NCBI GenBank assembly: GCA_963457665.1
Contig: OY735222.1
Location: 36,253,391-36,317,390, forward strand
DNA from: Thysanoteuthis rhombus
Taxonomy: Eukaryota; Mollusca; Cephalopoda; Oegopsida; Thysanoteuthidae
DNA: 64,000 nucleotides
Reading direction: 5' to 3'
The position numbers and the translations under genes are program-made. The notes below the pieces were generated by a model, which was not told where the DNA came from, did not search any database, and saw only the letters and a list, made by a program, of their open reading frames with translations. Below are positions 12,201-22,940 of the stretch, piece after piece; the stretch's first letter is position 1; every line of letters begins with the position of its first letter.

Positions 12201-13262
12201 CTGACCACATAGAGTTGAGGATATTTGATTGTAATTAAGAATTGCTCTGGGGCATATGATTCTCATGGAAATTTGACTCAGCATGAAATTTCCTCACCAA
12301 CCAACACAACATGTTCATAAATGATAGAAAAGCAATCTTCAGAGACACCACAGCAAAAATCTGCCAATTTGAATTTTCCATTAAAAAGTAATTAAGCTAG
12401 AAGGCCAAGGAGGTAGCACACAGCAATGTTTGCATATTGACCCTATTTTGGCACCACAAATGTTTGGCCACCTTAGGTGGTACCAAAATCTGGATTGGTC
12501 CCTAGTAGACCACAGTGATCACAGTGGGCCTCAACTGGACACACCTTGTTTTTTTAACCCAACGTTTCATCTCAAAATTTGATTTTAAATGTAAAATATT
12601 TATGACATTTGCAAATGAGCTCAGACAAAAATTTATTGAATGCCACAAATTTCCATTTTGTCACAAACCAAATTTCAAACCAAATTTTTCAAGTAGAATT
12701 GATTTTTGCTTCTGCTTTAATAAATTCTGGTATACATCTGACTTTCATCAACTCCAATGACACCATTATCAATAGAACATTATTCCAGTTATCACTGACA
12801 CTCAGCAAAATCATCTTAGATCTCCCAGAATTCATCAAGTCTGGTTCTTTTTAATTAAAGCATTCATTTATTTATTCAAAGATCAAAGAAGAGGAAGGCT
12901 ACAAATAGGAAAATTGAGAGCCCACCTCATCATTATTAGACGTTTGTTGAATTAACATCAGTCAATAAAAGATCTTTATCCCTATTGCTAATGACAAAAT
13001 ACTTGTTGCTTTGTTAACTGTATACCTAAAGGTGGAAAATTGAAGCACCATAGTGTCTGAAGTAACTAATAGAGGTTGCCTGAAGCAACCGTCCACCACA
13101 TGTAGCCAAATCTTCCAATCACTTGAAAACAAGTTCAATTCCACCTCATTTTAATTTGTCACCTTTCTTCTTTTCTTGACCTTCAGCTATTCTCTCTTTG
13201 CAGATATCTTGAAGCTTCAATTCCATTTTCCCAACCCCTACCCTACTAGCATAAAATCTTCT
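12201..13262. other. Unassigned AT-rich DNA
   Basis: No supported feature. Overlapping short frames near 12515-12854 lack conserved character. Confidence 0.35.
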
Positions 13263-14252
13263 TTATAAATGCAGATGGAAGGATGAAGATAAATAGAAGG
13301 GGCTAATATTGTAAATTTCCGATACTATTAAAAGTATGTTGACTGAAAAAATACACTGTTCCCTTCCACGTTTGTACAAGTGTTCTAAGATTTGTTCTCC
13401 TATGTTTCTGGCTGTTTCTCCAACATAGAAGCCATCTTTATACTCTTTCTCAATGCACCCCAGATATTTCATTTCTTATATCATACCTCTGCTGTTACAA
13501 TTTATTTTCAAACCTGTCTTGCTGATCTTACATTGGCTTTCGTTGTCGATTTGGCTAAAGATTTCTGAACTGGTCATACTGCCTTTACGACGACTTGGAT
13601 TTTCAATTCTGATTCTTCCAGGGCTTTCTCGCATTCTTTTGCTAACTCTTCATTTGGCATTGTTTCTTTGTAACTGTTTCATGCCTTCTTTTTTCGAACC
13701 ACATATTTTTCTTTCCAAGTTTTCCCTCCTCGTCTCTTTTTTCTCCTTTGCCAGGACTTTCCTCTGTACATCGGACATTATCCAGTTCCTGCCAGCTTCC
13801 TTTGCTTTCTTGTAGATGGGAATCCAGTCTTTTTTTTTTTTTTTTGAGGATATCCTGAGAACTGCATCCTGTGAATGTAGAGTTGCACATATTAGGATCT
13901 TTCATTTTGGGTGCAATGTTCCGATACATTTCTCATCACTCTCACTAAATCTGGCACTAATACATTTATTGAGCCTATTCTTTGCTGATGACTTTTTGGC
14001 TGGCATTCTCTTTCGTGTTGTCAGAATGAAGAATGAAGGATCTGGTATCTCTTTCAGCCACTTATTTCCATCCATTCCATCCATTGCTCTTTCGGATTGA
14101 TTTCATTCTTGTTTCATTCATTTCTTCTCCTTATGCCCTTCATCCAATTACTCTATGTTCATGTCATCAACATATCCAGAGTACAGTTTGTGTTCTATCC
14201 CTTCTTGGAGTTACTTCTTTAATTGTTGATCCCACCGTCCATAAAGAGGTTG
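13263..14252 (-). pseudogene. Penelope-like element, RT core to GIY-YIG fragment
   Basis: Reading on the minus strand, a reverse transcriptase active-site motif YVDDM lies at 14160-14174, preceded by GDVANLFMDG near 14225-14255. A basic linker follows (about 14084-13640; a WLKEIPDP stretch, then a lysine-rich region, WFEKR and KRMRESLEESELKIQ). The end is a GIY-YIG-like nuclease region at 13472-13360, with DGFYVGETARN, IGEQ and ILEHLY. Penelope-like elements classically join an RT to a GIY-YIG endonuclease, and this order fits. The frame is broken many times, so the copy is dead. The N-terminal part of the RT is absent. A cysteine-bearing stretch before the GIY-YIG motif (YLGCIEKEY) also fits the family. 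Confidence 0.75.
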
Positions 14253-14294
14253 GCAACATCACCTGCCATCCCAATGTCCAACAGGTGATGTTGC
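14253..14294. repeat. 13-bp inverted repeat at a Penelope fragment junction
   Basis: GCAACATCACCTG at 14253-14265 and CAGGTGATGTTGC at 14282-14294 are exact reverse complements separated by 16 bases. They mark the point where the minus-strand Penelope-like fragment meets the plus-strand one. The repeat is the GDVA codon tract of the RT, present once in each orientation. Confidence 0.85.
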
Positions 14295-14520
14295 TCAAGG
14301 AAAAACTCGAAAATAAAAAAAATAGGTGGTTTGAGAAAAGGGCACAAAACAGATACTGTGTCATCGAAAAGGCAGAAAGATCAATTCAGGAAACTTTAAC
14401 TAAATCAGACTCATTCAGGAGAACAATGTGAGACAAAATCAAATGCAAAATTCAAAAGATAGGTTCGAAAATAAATTGTGAGAACAGAGGTGTGATATGT
14501 GACATGTCAGGGGATGCATT
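14280..14520 (+). pseudogene. Penelope-like element, inverted partner fragment
   Basis: On the plus strand the frame gives KNRWFEKRAQNRY (from about 14317), VIEKAERSIQETLTKSDSFRR, then after a stop KIKCKIQKIGSKINCENRG and VICDM. This matches the minus-strand fragment at WFEKRRHETV, SELKIQVV and KCKIS..GLKINC..RG. It therefore covers the linker just before the GIY-YIG domain, joined directly to a tiny piece of RT (the GDVA tract). The GIY-YIG part itself is lost. Paired oppositely oriented partial copies are a known habit of Penelope-like elements. Confidence 0.65.
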
Positions 14521-15108
14521 AAGTGTCATTTTGCGGTAATGATGCTATGGTAAGACAGGTGAGAGAGACCATAATAATCAAAGAACTCAACTTCGAACTA
14601 AAAAACATCTAAGGAGAATGGGGAAATTTGAAAGCCCAATACGATGAATGAATGAATCAATCAATCAACACATTACATTAAAAAAATTATTAAAACCTGG
14701 ACTGATAGAGCCAGAATTCATTCCTAATGATTTTCCAACCAGTAGAAATGAACTTCCTTGACATCAACGGTTATTTCCACCTTTCACGTCACCAACGAAG
14801 CAACCGCAAGGTTGGGAATATGTTGGGAACAAAAGAAATAAAAGTGTAAGTGTGATACAAAATTATATTTTACTACATTTTAGAAATCAAGTTATTCATG
14901 ACTCCCCCATACACACATACCGTGTCAGTTTTAAAATAATTAGACAGTACAGCTTCACTCTGCCATGTGTCACACAAGAGAGTTTTGATTCAAGCGGTTC
15001 TTTTACCCCAAATCTACAATATGGACCCTAAAGTGCAGAAGAATGAAAAAGGGAAATCTCTCAACAAAATGATAATTTTTTTCTAATCAAACCATGAAAT
15101 CATCATCA
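14521..15108. other. Unassigned AT-rich DNA
   Basis: No supported feature, apart from a short GAATGAATGAATCAATCAAT stretch near 14645. Confidence 0.35.
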
Positions 15109-15626
15109 TCATCAGTCTTTTAGCGTCCGTCGTTGGACATAGACCTTCCCCAGGATTTGCCACACTTCTCTATCATGGGCGTCACGGAGCCAGTACTTCC
15201 TGAACTTGTCTAGCTCGTCTCTCCATCTAACATTTTGCCGGCCTCGGTTGCGCATGTAGTCTCGGGGAATCCATGTTGTGAGTCGTGATGTCCATCGATT
15301 GTCTGCCATTCTTGCAACATGGCCAGCCCACCGCCATTTGAGATTTTTTATGGATCCTACGATGTCTCTAACTCTTGTCTTTTCCCGGATGTACTGTGCT
15401 GTTTTGTGGTCTCTCCATGTGAGGCCCAGCATTATTTTTTCATGTGCATGTTGCATGGTTCTCAGCTTACGGGTCTGTCTCTTGGTTAAGTTCCATGTTT
15501 CAGCTCCATAAGTGACTATTGGGAGGATGCATTGGTTATACACCCTTCTCTTTTGGATTAATGGGATCTTATTATTTTTGAAGGTTGAGCTAGCTCTGCC
15601 AAAGGCTTGCCATCCTAGTGTCATTC
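15109..15626 (-). mobile_element. RTE-type LINE, 3' end with intact ORF2 C terminus
   Basis: A 170-codon minus-strand frame (15624 to 15112) is uninterrupted. It covers the C-terminal part of a non-LTR retrotransposon ORF2 protein, which would reverse-transcribe its own RNA at the target site. Visible landmarks are KRRVYNQCILPIVTYGAETW at residues 25-44, the thumb region after the RT core, MLGLTWRDHKTAQYIR at 65-80, KWRWAGHVARM at 96-106 and the end LGKVYVQRRTLKD. The frame is followed on the minus strand by GACTGATGATGATGATGA, the short TGA-repeat tail typical of RTE elements. The endonuclease and RT core are missing through 5' truncation at about 15625. Residues match the copy at 47368 with roughly 11 differences over 116. 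No clear target-site duplication is visible. It is an element fragment, not a host gene. Confidence 0.88.
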
Positions 15627-15631
15627 TTCAA

Positions 15632-16045
15632 ATATGAATTTCCTGATTTAGATTAGTTATTATACCAATTGATTACTCAATCTGGATAAGTTATTATACT
15701 AACTACTTCTTTGATTGGATTTGTTTATAAACTTTTTTATTTGGATAATATACTACCAAATATACAGATTAATTTCCCGATCTGGATTTGTTAATAAACT
15801 AATTACTTCTTGAATTGAATTTGTTAATATACTAATCAATTTCTTCATTTGGATGACTTGATATTCTAATTAATTTCTCAATCTGGATTAGTTGATACAT
15901 GAAGCTAATTTATCAATTTGGACTAGCTAATAAACGAATTGATTTCTTACTTTTCATCAGTTAATAAACTAATTAATCAATTAATTTGCATTAGGTAATA
16001 AGCCAATTAACTTCTTAATCTTGATTAATTCATGAACTGAATTTT
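15632..16045. repeat. Diverged AT-rich minisatellite, unit about 36 bp
   Basis: About a dozen imperfect units follow each other. Each has a form like ATTTCTCAATCTGGATTAGT followed by TAATAAACTAATT. Unit length drifts and many substitutions are present. The array starts immediately beside the truncated end of the RTE copy. Confidence 0.7.
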
Positions 16046-16410
16046 TTATACAAACTAATAGAAAGTTGTCTTTGATTTCAATCTGTTTAAATTGTTAAAA
16101 ATCTACTTATGATACTACACCACAGTGATTGTCAATATTTTGGTCTGTCAAGGGAGATAACTATTAGATACTGATTATAGAGTGATCTTCCTTAAGAATT
16201 TATTCCTTTTGCCAATATGTAAAGTAGGTTTAGGTGAATCTAAACAAGAAAATGCAGAGCAAAATGATGTTTGGGGATTTTTCCAAGTACAATGCAATAG
16301 CAAAATTATTTGAATACTGACGTCGTTTTTTTAGGGCAATTGTAAATCAGTGAGAAAACAAGCTCTTTATACAACATGAAAATGTCAAATTTTCTCTTAA
16401 CAATGACTTG
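16046..16410. other. Unassigned AT-rich DNA
   Basis: No supported feature. Confidence 0.35.
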
Positions 16411-16414
16411 GATC

Positions 16415-16895
16415 CTAGACAAGGGGAGGGAGAAAGACTGGACAGAAAGGAGAGGGGAAAGGGGAAGAGAGAAGGGGAAAGGGGAAGAGAGAAGGGGAAA
16501 GGGGAAGAGAGAAGGGGAAAGGGGAACAGAGAGAGGGTAAAGGGGGGAGGGGTAAAGGTGGAGGGAGGGGGAAGAGAGGGGGAGAGGAGAAGAGAGGGGG
16601 AAGGGGAAGAGAGGGGGAGAGGAGAAGAGAGGGGGAAAGGGAAAGAGAGGGGGAAGAAAGAGGGAGAGGGGAAGAGAGTGGGTGAGAGAGAGTGGGCGTG
16701 AGAATGGTGAGAGAGAGTGGGAGAGAGAGGAGAAAGAGTGAGTGAGAGAGAGTGGGAGAGAAAAGAGAAAGAGTGGGTGAGAGAGAGTGGGAGAGAGAGG
16801 AGAAAGAGTGAGTGAGAGAGAGTGGGAGAGAAAAGAGAAAGAGTGGGTGAGAGAGAGTGGGAGAGAGAGGAGAAAAAGTGGGTGAGAGAGAGAAG
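16415..16895. repeat. Purine-rich minisatellites (20-bp and 35/70-bp units)
   Basis: The plus strand is almost pure A and G. From about 16450 to 16530 the unit is 20 bp (AGGGGAAAGGGGAAGAGAGA). From about 16560 to 16670 units are irregular. From about 16700 to 16890 two 35-bp variants alternate, one with GAGAGAGAGGAGAAAGAGTG and the other with GAGAGAAAAGAGAAAGAGTG, making a 70-bp higher-order unit. The open frames here on both strands, including the 198-aa Ser/Leu/Pro-rich one, are by-products of the repeat. Confidence 0.92.
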
Positions 16896-17470
16896 GAGAC
16901 TTGGGTTAAAAATGATAGTCAATTCTGTGCACTTTATTTTCATTTACCTTTTAGATCATTCAAACAAACAAAGCGAGTTGATATCCCATTTCACATCCTG
17001 GAAATTTAGGAAAAGAGCAACAACTAATAGGAAATCTTTGCAATAACGCACTCAGAGGAGCAGCCAATTTGAATGGTTAAAAGGGGCTAGATTCGTTGAA
17101 GAAATGATTAAATTTCGGTAGATGTAATTCCAGATAACTGTTTATATGACAAAAACTTGCACAAAGGCTCCAAAAAGTATAAATACACGATGTATTGATC
17201 AGATATTATCATTCAAATAATGTTATTCTCCATCTAAAGATCTAAATGTTCAGATAATGTTATTTTTTTTCACTAAAAGTACCATTGTTTGTATTTATAT
17301 AGAAATATTCATTTTATTTACATTTAGACTTTTTGGGAGTTTCTCTAGGAGCTTTTGGTGTGTGTATACAGTTACCTGGAAATCTACTCAATTTCAGTGA
17401 TTTTTTTTACAAATTTAGCCTTTTTTAGCCTTTTGTATGTATGTTTTTACAAAGATTGCCTTCATATTTT
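16896..17470. other. Unassigned AT-rich DNA
   Basis: No supported feature. Confidence 0.35.
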
Positions 17471-17474
17471 TCAA

Positions 17475-17710
17475 AAGAACAAGGGTGAACACTACCATGT
17501 ACATACTAAGGGATGAATTCAGCAAGAACTCACATTGCAAATTAGACCACCCACTGAAAATCTGTTTCTCTAGACACGATAAGGAATAAATGTTTCAATT
17601 TTCAGCTCCGTTGGTACAACAGCACATCAAATACATACACAACCAGCCAGACCAACTTGAAAACTGAAGAAATCTATGGTGACAGTTTCTGAATATAACG
17701 TGTCTCGAAT
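17475..17710 (+). repeat. Interspersed repeat IR-A, copy 2
   Basis: The copy contains TTCAGCAAGAACTCACATTG, then a CTCTAGACA-GATAAGGAATAAATGTT tract, TTTTCAGCTCC, and the landmark GACCAACTTGAAAACTGAAG. It ends near GTGACAGTTTCTGA. It is colinear with 22200-22460. Confidence 0.7.
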
Positions 17711-18129
17711 CCATCTCAGAAAAAAAAAAAGTAATTTTTTCAGTAAATTTCGGAAAGAGTTTACATGGTTGAATGAATGGTTCCTTTTGAGGGAAATATC
17801 AATTGGATACATCAGCCTGAACTTGAAAAAGATCAGTAAGAGCAATGTCTAAGACATGGCTGAACAATCGAGGAATTTCCTATCAGAGTTGAAAGCCAAA
17901 AGTTTTATTGCCAATCCTACATCAGCATACCTGAGTAAATTCGGATTGGCATTATAAGAAAAAGGAAATATATCAAGAGGCTCCAAGATCGGGCATAGGC
18001 TGCATCAGCATGGATCAGGCACTCCTCTTTGCGACAGAGAACCAACAAAACTTGGTGGTATCATGAGGTATGGCTGGGGCTCTCTGGATTTAATGATGTT
18101 TTGGTCCAAAACCATTGTTGATTCCAGAT
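17711..18129. other. Unassigned DNA
   Basis: No supported feature. Confidence 0.3.
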
Positions 18130-18507
18130 TTATCATGTGATGAAGGTTTCGTGGGAGACAAGGCTACAATTTTCTTCTAAGAAAATTAAGTGGAATAGGG
18201 AGAAAAAGAATTCTTTGCAGGAATGTAAGAGATAGAAAAAGATCGATGTAGATAAAACGATATCATAGCAATGATTAACCAACAACAATGGAGATGGGCT
18301 GGTCACATAACAAGGAAAGAAGGCTAACATATAGCACAAAAGGTAAGATGATGGGTCTGAAGGGATAGCAAAAAGTGGGAGAAGGCAAGACATGAGGAGG
18401 AGAGATGAGATAGTAAATGTCAGCCGGTAAGACTTAGCAAAGGTTAGCATGTAAAGAGCGAGGAAAGGCTTGTGTCCAGCAGTGGACTTGAGATGGCTGA
18501 TGATGAT
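18130..18507 (+). pseudogene. RTE-like LINE relic, different subfamily
   Basis: The frame at 18280-18325 reads QQQWRWAGHITRKE, the conserved KWRWAGHVAR tract of RTE-class ORF2 C termini. After stops it continues with KKWEKARHEEERDEIVN, then EERLVSSSGLEMADDD and a TGATGATGAT tail. The tail text (GTGTCCAGCAGTGGAC) differs from that of the other RTE copies, so this is a separate subfamily. Multiple stops show that it is dead. The left boundary is uncertain. Confidence 0.7.
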
Positions 18508-19949
18508 TTTCATATTTTCTGACATTCCCTCATATATGATAAAATAATATAGATTTCTGTGTGCTCTTTAAGTAATGGAAAATTGCCTTGAGTGGTTGAA
18601 GCAATTTTTCTCACAGAAAATTGTTCCACCTAAAGAAAAGGATTCTATGCCGAACATTTGTCACTGGGGAAGGTTCCAATTAAACAATATTTCCAAAGAT
18701 GTTCAGTGAATCTTGAAACAATCAGAGACATTTTCTAGTCCGCCCAAAAACTAACATCCATAATTTCAAAGTAAAGAAGCCTAAAAAGGAAGAGTAACTG
18801 CTTTTTTCAATTGGCTCAGCCGTAACCTAGCAACAATGACCTACTTCTTTCCCTGTTTACCTGTTTACATTTATAAGAAGCCTGAAAAAAAGATTGAGTT
18901 GCATTTTCTTTTTCTCACAGACAAGAAACTCAATTCATGATTTATTTCTCTTTGCAATAAATACATCTGTACTAAAAGATATAAATCTAGCTGTTTAAAT
19001 AATTTTTCATTTTCTGAATGAATATTGGTAGGTCAAATTTTGGCCTTCTGGAGGAATTAACAGAAAACCTGCGTCATTGGGAAACAATAACTTACCCCCC
19101 AAATATGGCTCAAAGCAAAGAAAGGACTAAGAGAAGTTAGCAAAGAGCAATTCTAAAGGAAATGCTTCTGATTACTCTCACATGCAGTGGCAAAAGCAGA
19201 TGATCAGCCAACTGCAAAATCATTTTCTTCAACTCAAGAATACCTTTTTATTGTTACCTTTCCAGCATCCAGTTCTTTGTTTACCCAAGATGAAGAATAT
19301 ACACAAAGGCAATAACATCATAATCTCAACAACAAAAAAATCTAGGATAACCTCAAGAATCAGAAGGTTTGGGGAAAGGTGGCAAGTAAGCATCAGACAG
19401 CTGGAAACATTCACTAGAAATGACTTTCTTCACATTTTTCCCCTTCTTCCAAAAGCCATTTATCATGCTCACACACACACACAAATATATACATATATAT
19501 ATGCATGCAAACACACCCATATGAGTTAGTGCTATGTACAACAATTTTTATTTCTGTGTATTGTTTAATCCCTTGCCAAACCAAAAATAAACAATCATTC
19601 CACAGGAGAAGGAAAGATTTATAGCATTTAAAAAATTAGGAACTCATGGAAAGTCTCAGTTTATTTTTTTCATTCCAAGTTCAAAAAAACACGTCTAAAA
19701 CAGAAATTTCCAATGAGTTGAAATTCAAGCATTCTTCCTGAAATTCATCAAGGATAGGGTTTCTCAACTCTCCCTCTTATCAATGAAATTGAAATGACAC
19801 TTCACTTACGACGTTTTTTTTTCAATGCGTCCCTCACACTTGAAATTTTATGGCTGAATTCTCAATATTTGGATTGATATTTGTGAGTTTTAATCTTTAT
19901 GTCTCATTGCGTACCTGGATCAGTTTTACTTCTTCCCTTTGTCAATATT
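18508..19949. other. Unassigned AT-rich DNA with a (CA)n/(TA)n tract
   Basis: No gene is supported. A short CA then TA microsatellite lies at about 19470-19503. The frame at 19182-19529 runs into that microsatellite and is probably chance. Confidence 0.35.
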
Positions 19950-20280
19950 TCATTTGAGTGCACCAAAGACACATTCAATAAAACCAGAAGTTGGAAAATG
20001 CAGCAGTGATTTAGCCATTTCGGGCCCCCATGTTTGGTTGAGCCGTTGTATTCCACGATTCAGTCTTTCTACATGGTTCAAATTTGTATTCATCACTACA
20101 TTCCAGTTCAATAAGTTCCTCTCCAATGTTTTCACGGACTAATCTTACATCACAGTCAGGAAAATATATGTAACCATCAGTCCTCAGCTCTACTTTGCCG
20201 ATAGTCCTCCCCTCCTGTTGAGAATGACTGATCAAGACTAAAACATCTAAAACGTCCCAAAAAAATCTAGATAGAAACAA
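19950..20280 (-). pseudogene. Unidentified protein-like remnant (two overlapping frames)
   Basis: Two minus-strand frames overlap here. One (20280-20011) includes the varied tracts VELRTDGYIYFPDCDVRLVR and ENIGEELIELECSDEYKFEP. The other (20135-19950) includes LNRGIQRLNQTWGPEMAKSL and HFPTSGFIECVFG. The composition is protein-like rather than low-complexity, and the two may be parts of one coding sequence broken by a frameshift near 20050-20100. I do not recognise the family. It could be a decayed transposon protein or an exon with unclear borders. Confidence 0.3.
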
Positions 20281-20692
20281 GGCAGAAGGTTAACAAGTTA
20301 CATTCTATGTTAATATTCGAACTGTTTTGGGAATCGACATTGACATCCCAATTCCACCCACCAATCGACAGTCACCCTTGCTTATCTAAATTAGCTGTTT
20401 TTACTCATAATAGCTACTTATTTCCTAAACGAGCCACATTAGCCTCAATTCGATAACTGCGCAAGTGAAGAACTTTCTCAGCTTCCTCTGCCTGTTCTCA
20501 GAAAAATCAGTTACATACAAAACAGCAAGGTTTTCTAATGTTGCCCAGGTGAAAATGGATTTGTGTTCATGTGCGTGCCTGAAGTAACTTATCTTCTTCT
20601 CCCTCTTGTTTTTTTTTTTTTTTTTTTTACTCTTCTCATGAAAAAATGTCAAATTTTATAACAGGTTTGGAAATCTTTTGATAACTCTCTCT

Positions 20693-20695
<3 letters not shown>

Positions 20696-20740
<45 letters not shown>
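20696..20740. repeat. (TA)n(CA)n microsatellite
   Basis: About 16 TA units run directly into about six AC units. Confidence 0.95.
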
Positions 20741-20741
<1 letters not shown>

Positions 20742-20895
20742 TGCTAAGAGTATTTAGGCAGCAGTTTTTTGATTAAACATGTTTTACTGAATTTGATTGA
20801 AAAGGATTATCTACTTATTTTCTTAATCAGTTTTTTCCAGTTAGCAAGTAAGTTGCTCCCAAACTTGATCCAGATTATATGAGAACTGTCCAAAG

Positions 20896-20899
20896 TATA

Positions 20900-20960
<61 letters not shown>
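20896..20960. repeat. (TA)n microsatellite
   Basis: More than 30 TA units with single GT interruptions near each end. Confidence 0.95.
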
Positions 20961-20962
<2 letters not shown>

Positions 20963-21193
20963 CTATCCTAAATCTTTCACACCCTTTACTCCTCTTCTCT
21001 TCAATAAACTTTTTACCATCCATTCTCTCTCTCTTGCTCTCAAACTCTCTTTCTTCACTTGTCTGTCTATGTTCTTGTATCACACTGTCACAATATCACT
21101 TTCCTTATCTCAGTTACTTTCTTTCATAATAACCTCATTTATCTCTAAGTAACAGCCACGTTTTTTCAAGACCTTACAATCGAGTTCTTCAAG

Positions 21194-21485
21194 GGGACAG
21201 GTGGCTGAGCCGGTAACAACATGGAGAATGGACTCAGAGAGCAGAGTTCAAACTTAGGTTGGAACAGTGTGTGCGTATGTATGTTCACTCGGCACTAGCG
21301 ACTATCAGCTATAGGTAAAATAGTACGGGCTGACGTTGGTGACGACACTTTGGGTGCTAGTTGCCTCCAAGTCTATTTCATTCATATATTGCGGACAGGT
21401 TGAAGAAGTAGTAATGTAGTACATGTTACACAAGCATGGATAGCTGAAGCTGTAGCCAATATAAGAGTATCACTTACTTACCTTA
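21194..21485 (+). repeat. tRNA-headed SINE
   Basis: The head has a perfect Pol III A box, TGGCTGAGCCGG (21202-21213), and a B-box-like GAGTTCAAACTTA about 30 bases later (21244-21256). The body has no coding capacity. The end runs into CACTTACTTACCTTA near 21470, which may be the SINE's short repeat tail. It is a retroposed tRNA derivative that depends on a LINE for movement, not a functional tRNA gene, because no 3' acceptor stem can be folded. Confidence 0.65.
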
Positions 21486-22055
21486 TCAGCAATTTTACTC
21501 TAATTTTACAATATTCCCCTCTCCTTACCCACTCTCTACCATCTTTTGTTTTAATTGCCATCTCTCTTTATCTCACTTAATAACTCTCCTCCTTCTCTTC
21601 CCATCTCCTTCCCTCTGACTTTTTCTTCAAATTACTATCTTTATCTTGCACTCTCTCCCCTACATGCTCTCTGTATCTTCTTACAAGTCTTTCTATCAAT
21701 CACAATCCTTCTCTTTCAAGCCTTAACACTCTCCTTATAGCTATGAATTTCACTTGGTTTTGTTCATTTACTCGACTGTCTTCCATACACCCTTTCATCC
21801 CCACCCACCTATCTCAGACTTTCTAGTCAGAGAAAACCAAAAAGATAGAAAATGTCATTCATATATCAGCCCATTATTACAACTTCTACCTTTATCCAAT
21901 TTCCCCGACTGTTGGTATCAGACGTTTTTTTTTCTTTCCTCAAGTTCCCCGAAAAGATTATTGCAAAAAGTGTGTGTCAAGAATTCAAAGAGTTAATAAT
22001 TCTTATGGAAAATCAGTCGATAAATAATAAAACGAATCTGGTTATTCATTCAATA
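21486..22055. other. Unassigned T/C-rich DNA
   Basis: The pyrimidine-rich stretch gives low-complexity frames (21555-21740, 21754-21996). No gene is supported. Confidence 0.35.
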
Positions 22056-22059
22056 GAGA

Positions 22060-22460
22060 CCGTCATAAAACTAACATCTTTTGGTCACATGCAGTGTAGG
22101 GGTGATCAATTGAAGAAAAAATGTGACCAATCAATGAGTTACTTCTCTCACCATTTGTTGAGCAACAATCACTAAAAAAATCAGAATTTTCAGGAAAAAC
22201 ACGCATGAACACTGCTGGACACAAACTAGTGGTCAATTTAGCATAAACTTACATTGCAAAATAACCCCCCTATAAGAACCCTATTTCAGCAGATGAGGGG
22301 GGTTTGAAAAAAAGTTTTTCCAGGACATGATAAAGGATAAATGTTCGAATTCTCAGCCCTCTAGCTTTATTGATGCAGGCTGTATGTATGATACATAACA
22401 AGCCAGCCAGACCAACTTGAAAACTGAAGAAACTTAGGTTTACAGTTTCTTACAATGAAG
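22060..22460 (+). repeat. Interspersed repeat IR-A, copy 3 (longest)
   Basis: The copy runs from a GTCATAAAACTAACATCTTT motif through GGTGATCAATTGAAG, CTCTCACCATTTGTTGAG and TAGCATAAACTTACATTGCA. It then reaches CAGCCCTCTAGCTTTATTG and the landmark GACCAACTTGAAAACTGAAG. This is the best version of the family in the window and allows the other copies to be ordered. No transposase or RT is visible. Confidence 0.75.
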
Positions 22461-22639
22461 AAGTCAGAAGAGAATTCAAGGAGGAGGAGGGATAAGCAAA
22501 AGAGTAATGAGGCTAGTATTCAAAAATCATCATTTAAATCAATTGAGATACTTATGCATCTATCCAGATAAGAAAAATAAATATTATCATTCAGGTCTGA
22601 TCAGTCACCCAGTAGAAACCTTCACGTGACGAGCATAAT

Positions 22640-22940
22640 TTGGCAGCATGCCATATTGGGGGCAATTAATCAAAAAATTGGAAAAAGGTGATCAATAGAA
22701 GAGGTAATTCTCTCATCTTTTATGGGCCAATTTTTTGGTGGTCACCACAAAAAAAAGTAAATCTCGAAAAATAAGTATGAACACACCCAGAGACAAAATA
22801 GGGACCAACTTAGCATAAACTTAGATTACAAATTGACCTACCTCCCTCTTCTAACTTCATTGGTGAGGCCCATATGCAATATGTATATAGCTAGACCAAC
22901 TTAAATATCCAAGAAACCAATGTTGACGGTTTTAGTTGAA
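22640..22940 (+). repeat. Interspersed repeat IR-A, copy 4
   Basis: The copy is colinear with copy 3: GGCAGCATGCCATATTGGGG, then GGTGATCAATAGAAGAG, CTCTCATCTTTTATGGG, TTAGCATAAACTTAGATTAC, and a decayed GACCAACTTAAATATCCAAG. It lies only about 180 bp downstream of copy 3 in the same orientation. Confidence 0.7.

Larger units (their letters stand above)
20281..21193. other. Unassigned DNA with (AT)n tracts
   Basis: Apart from a T run at about 20608-20628 and the two microsatellites listed separately, I see no feature. Confidence 0.35.

Noticed and set aside
15278-15511. 77-codon plus-strand frame within the RTE copy
   Set aside because: It is the antisense shadow of the RTE ORF2 C terminus. 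The same shadow appears at 47364-47597 on the minus strand.
16347-16943. 198-codon Ser/Leu/Pro-rich frame and its plus-strand partner
   Set aside because: Both are produced by the purine minisatellite and have no non-repetitive core.
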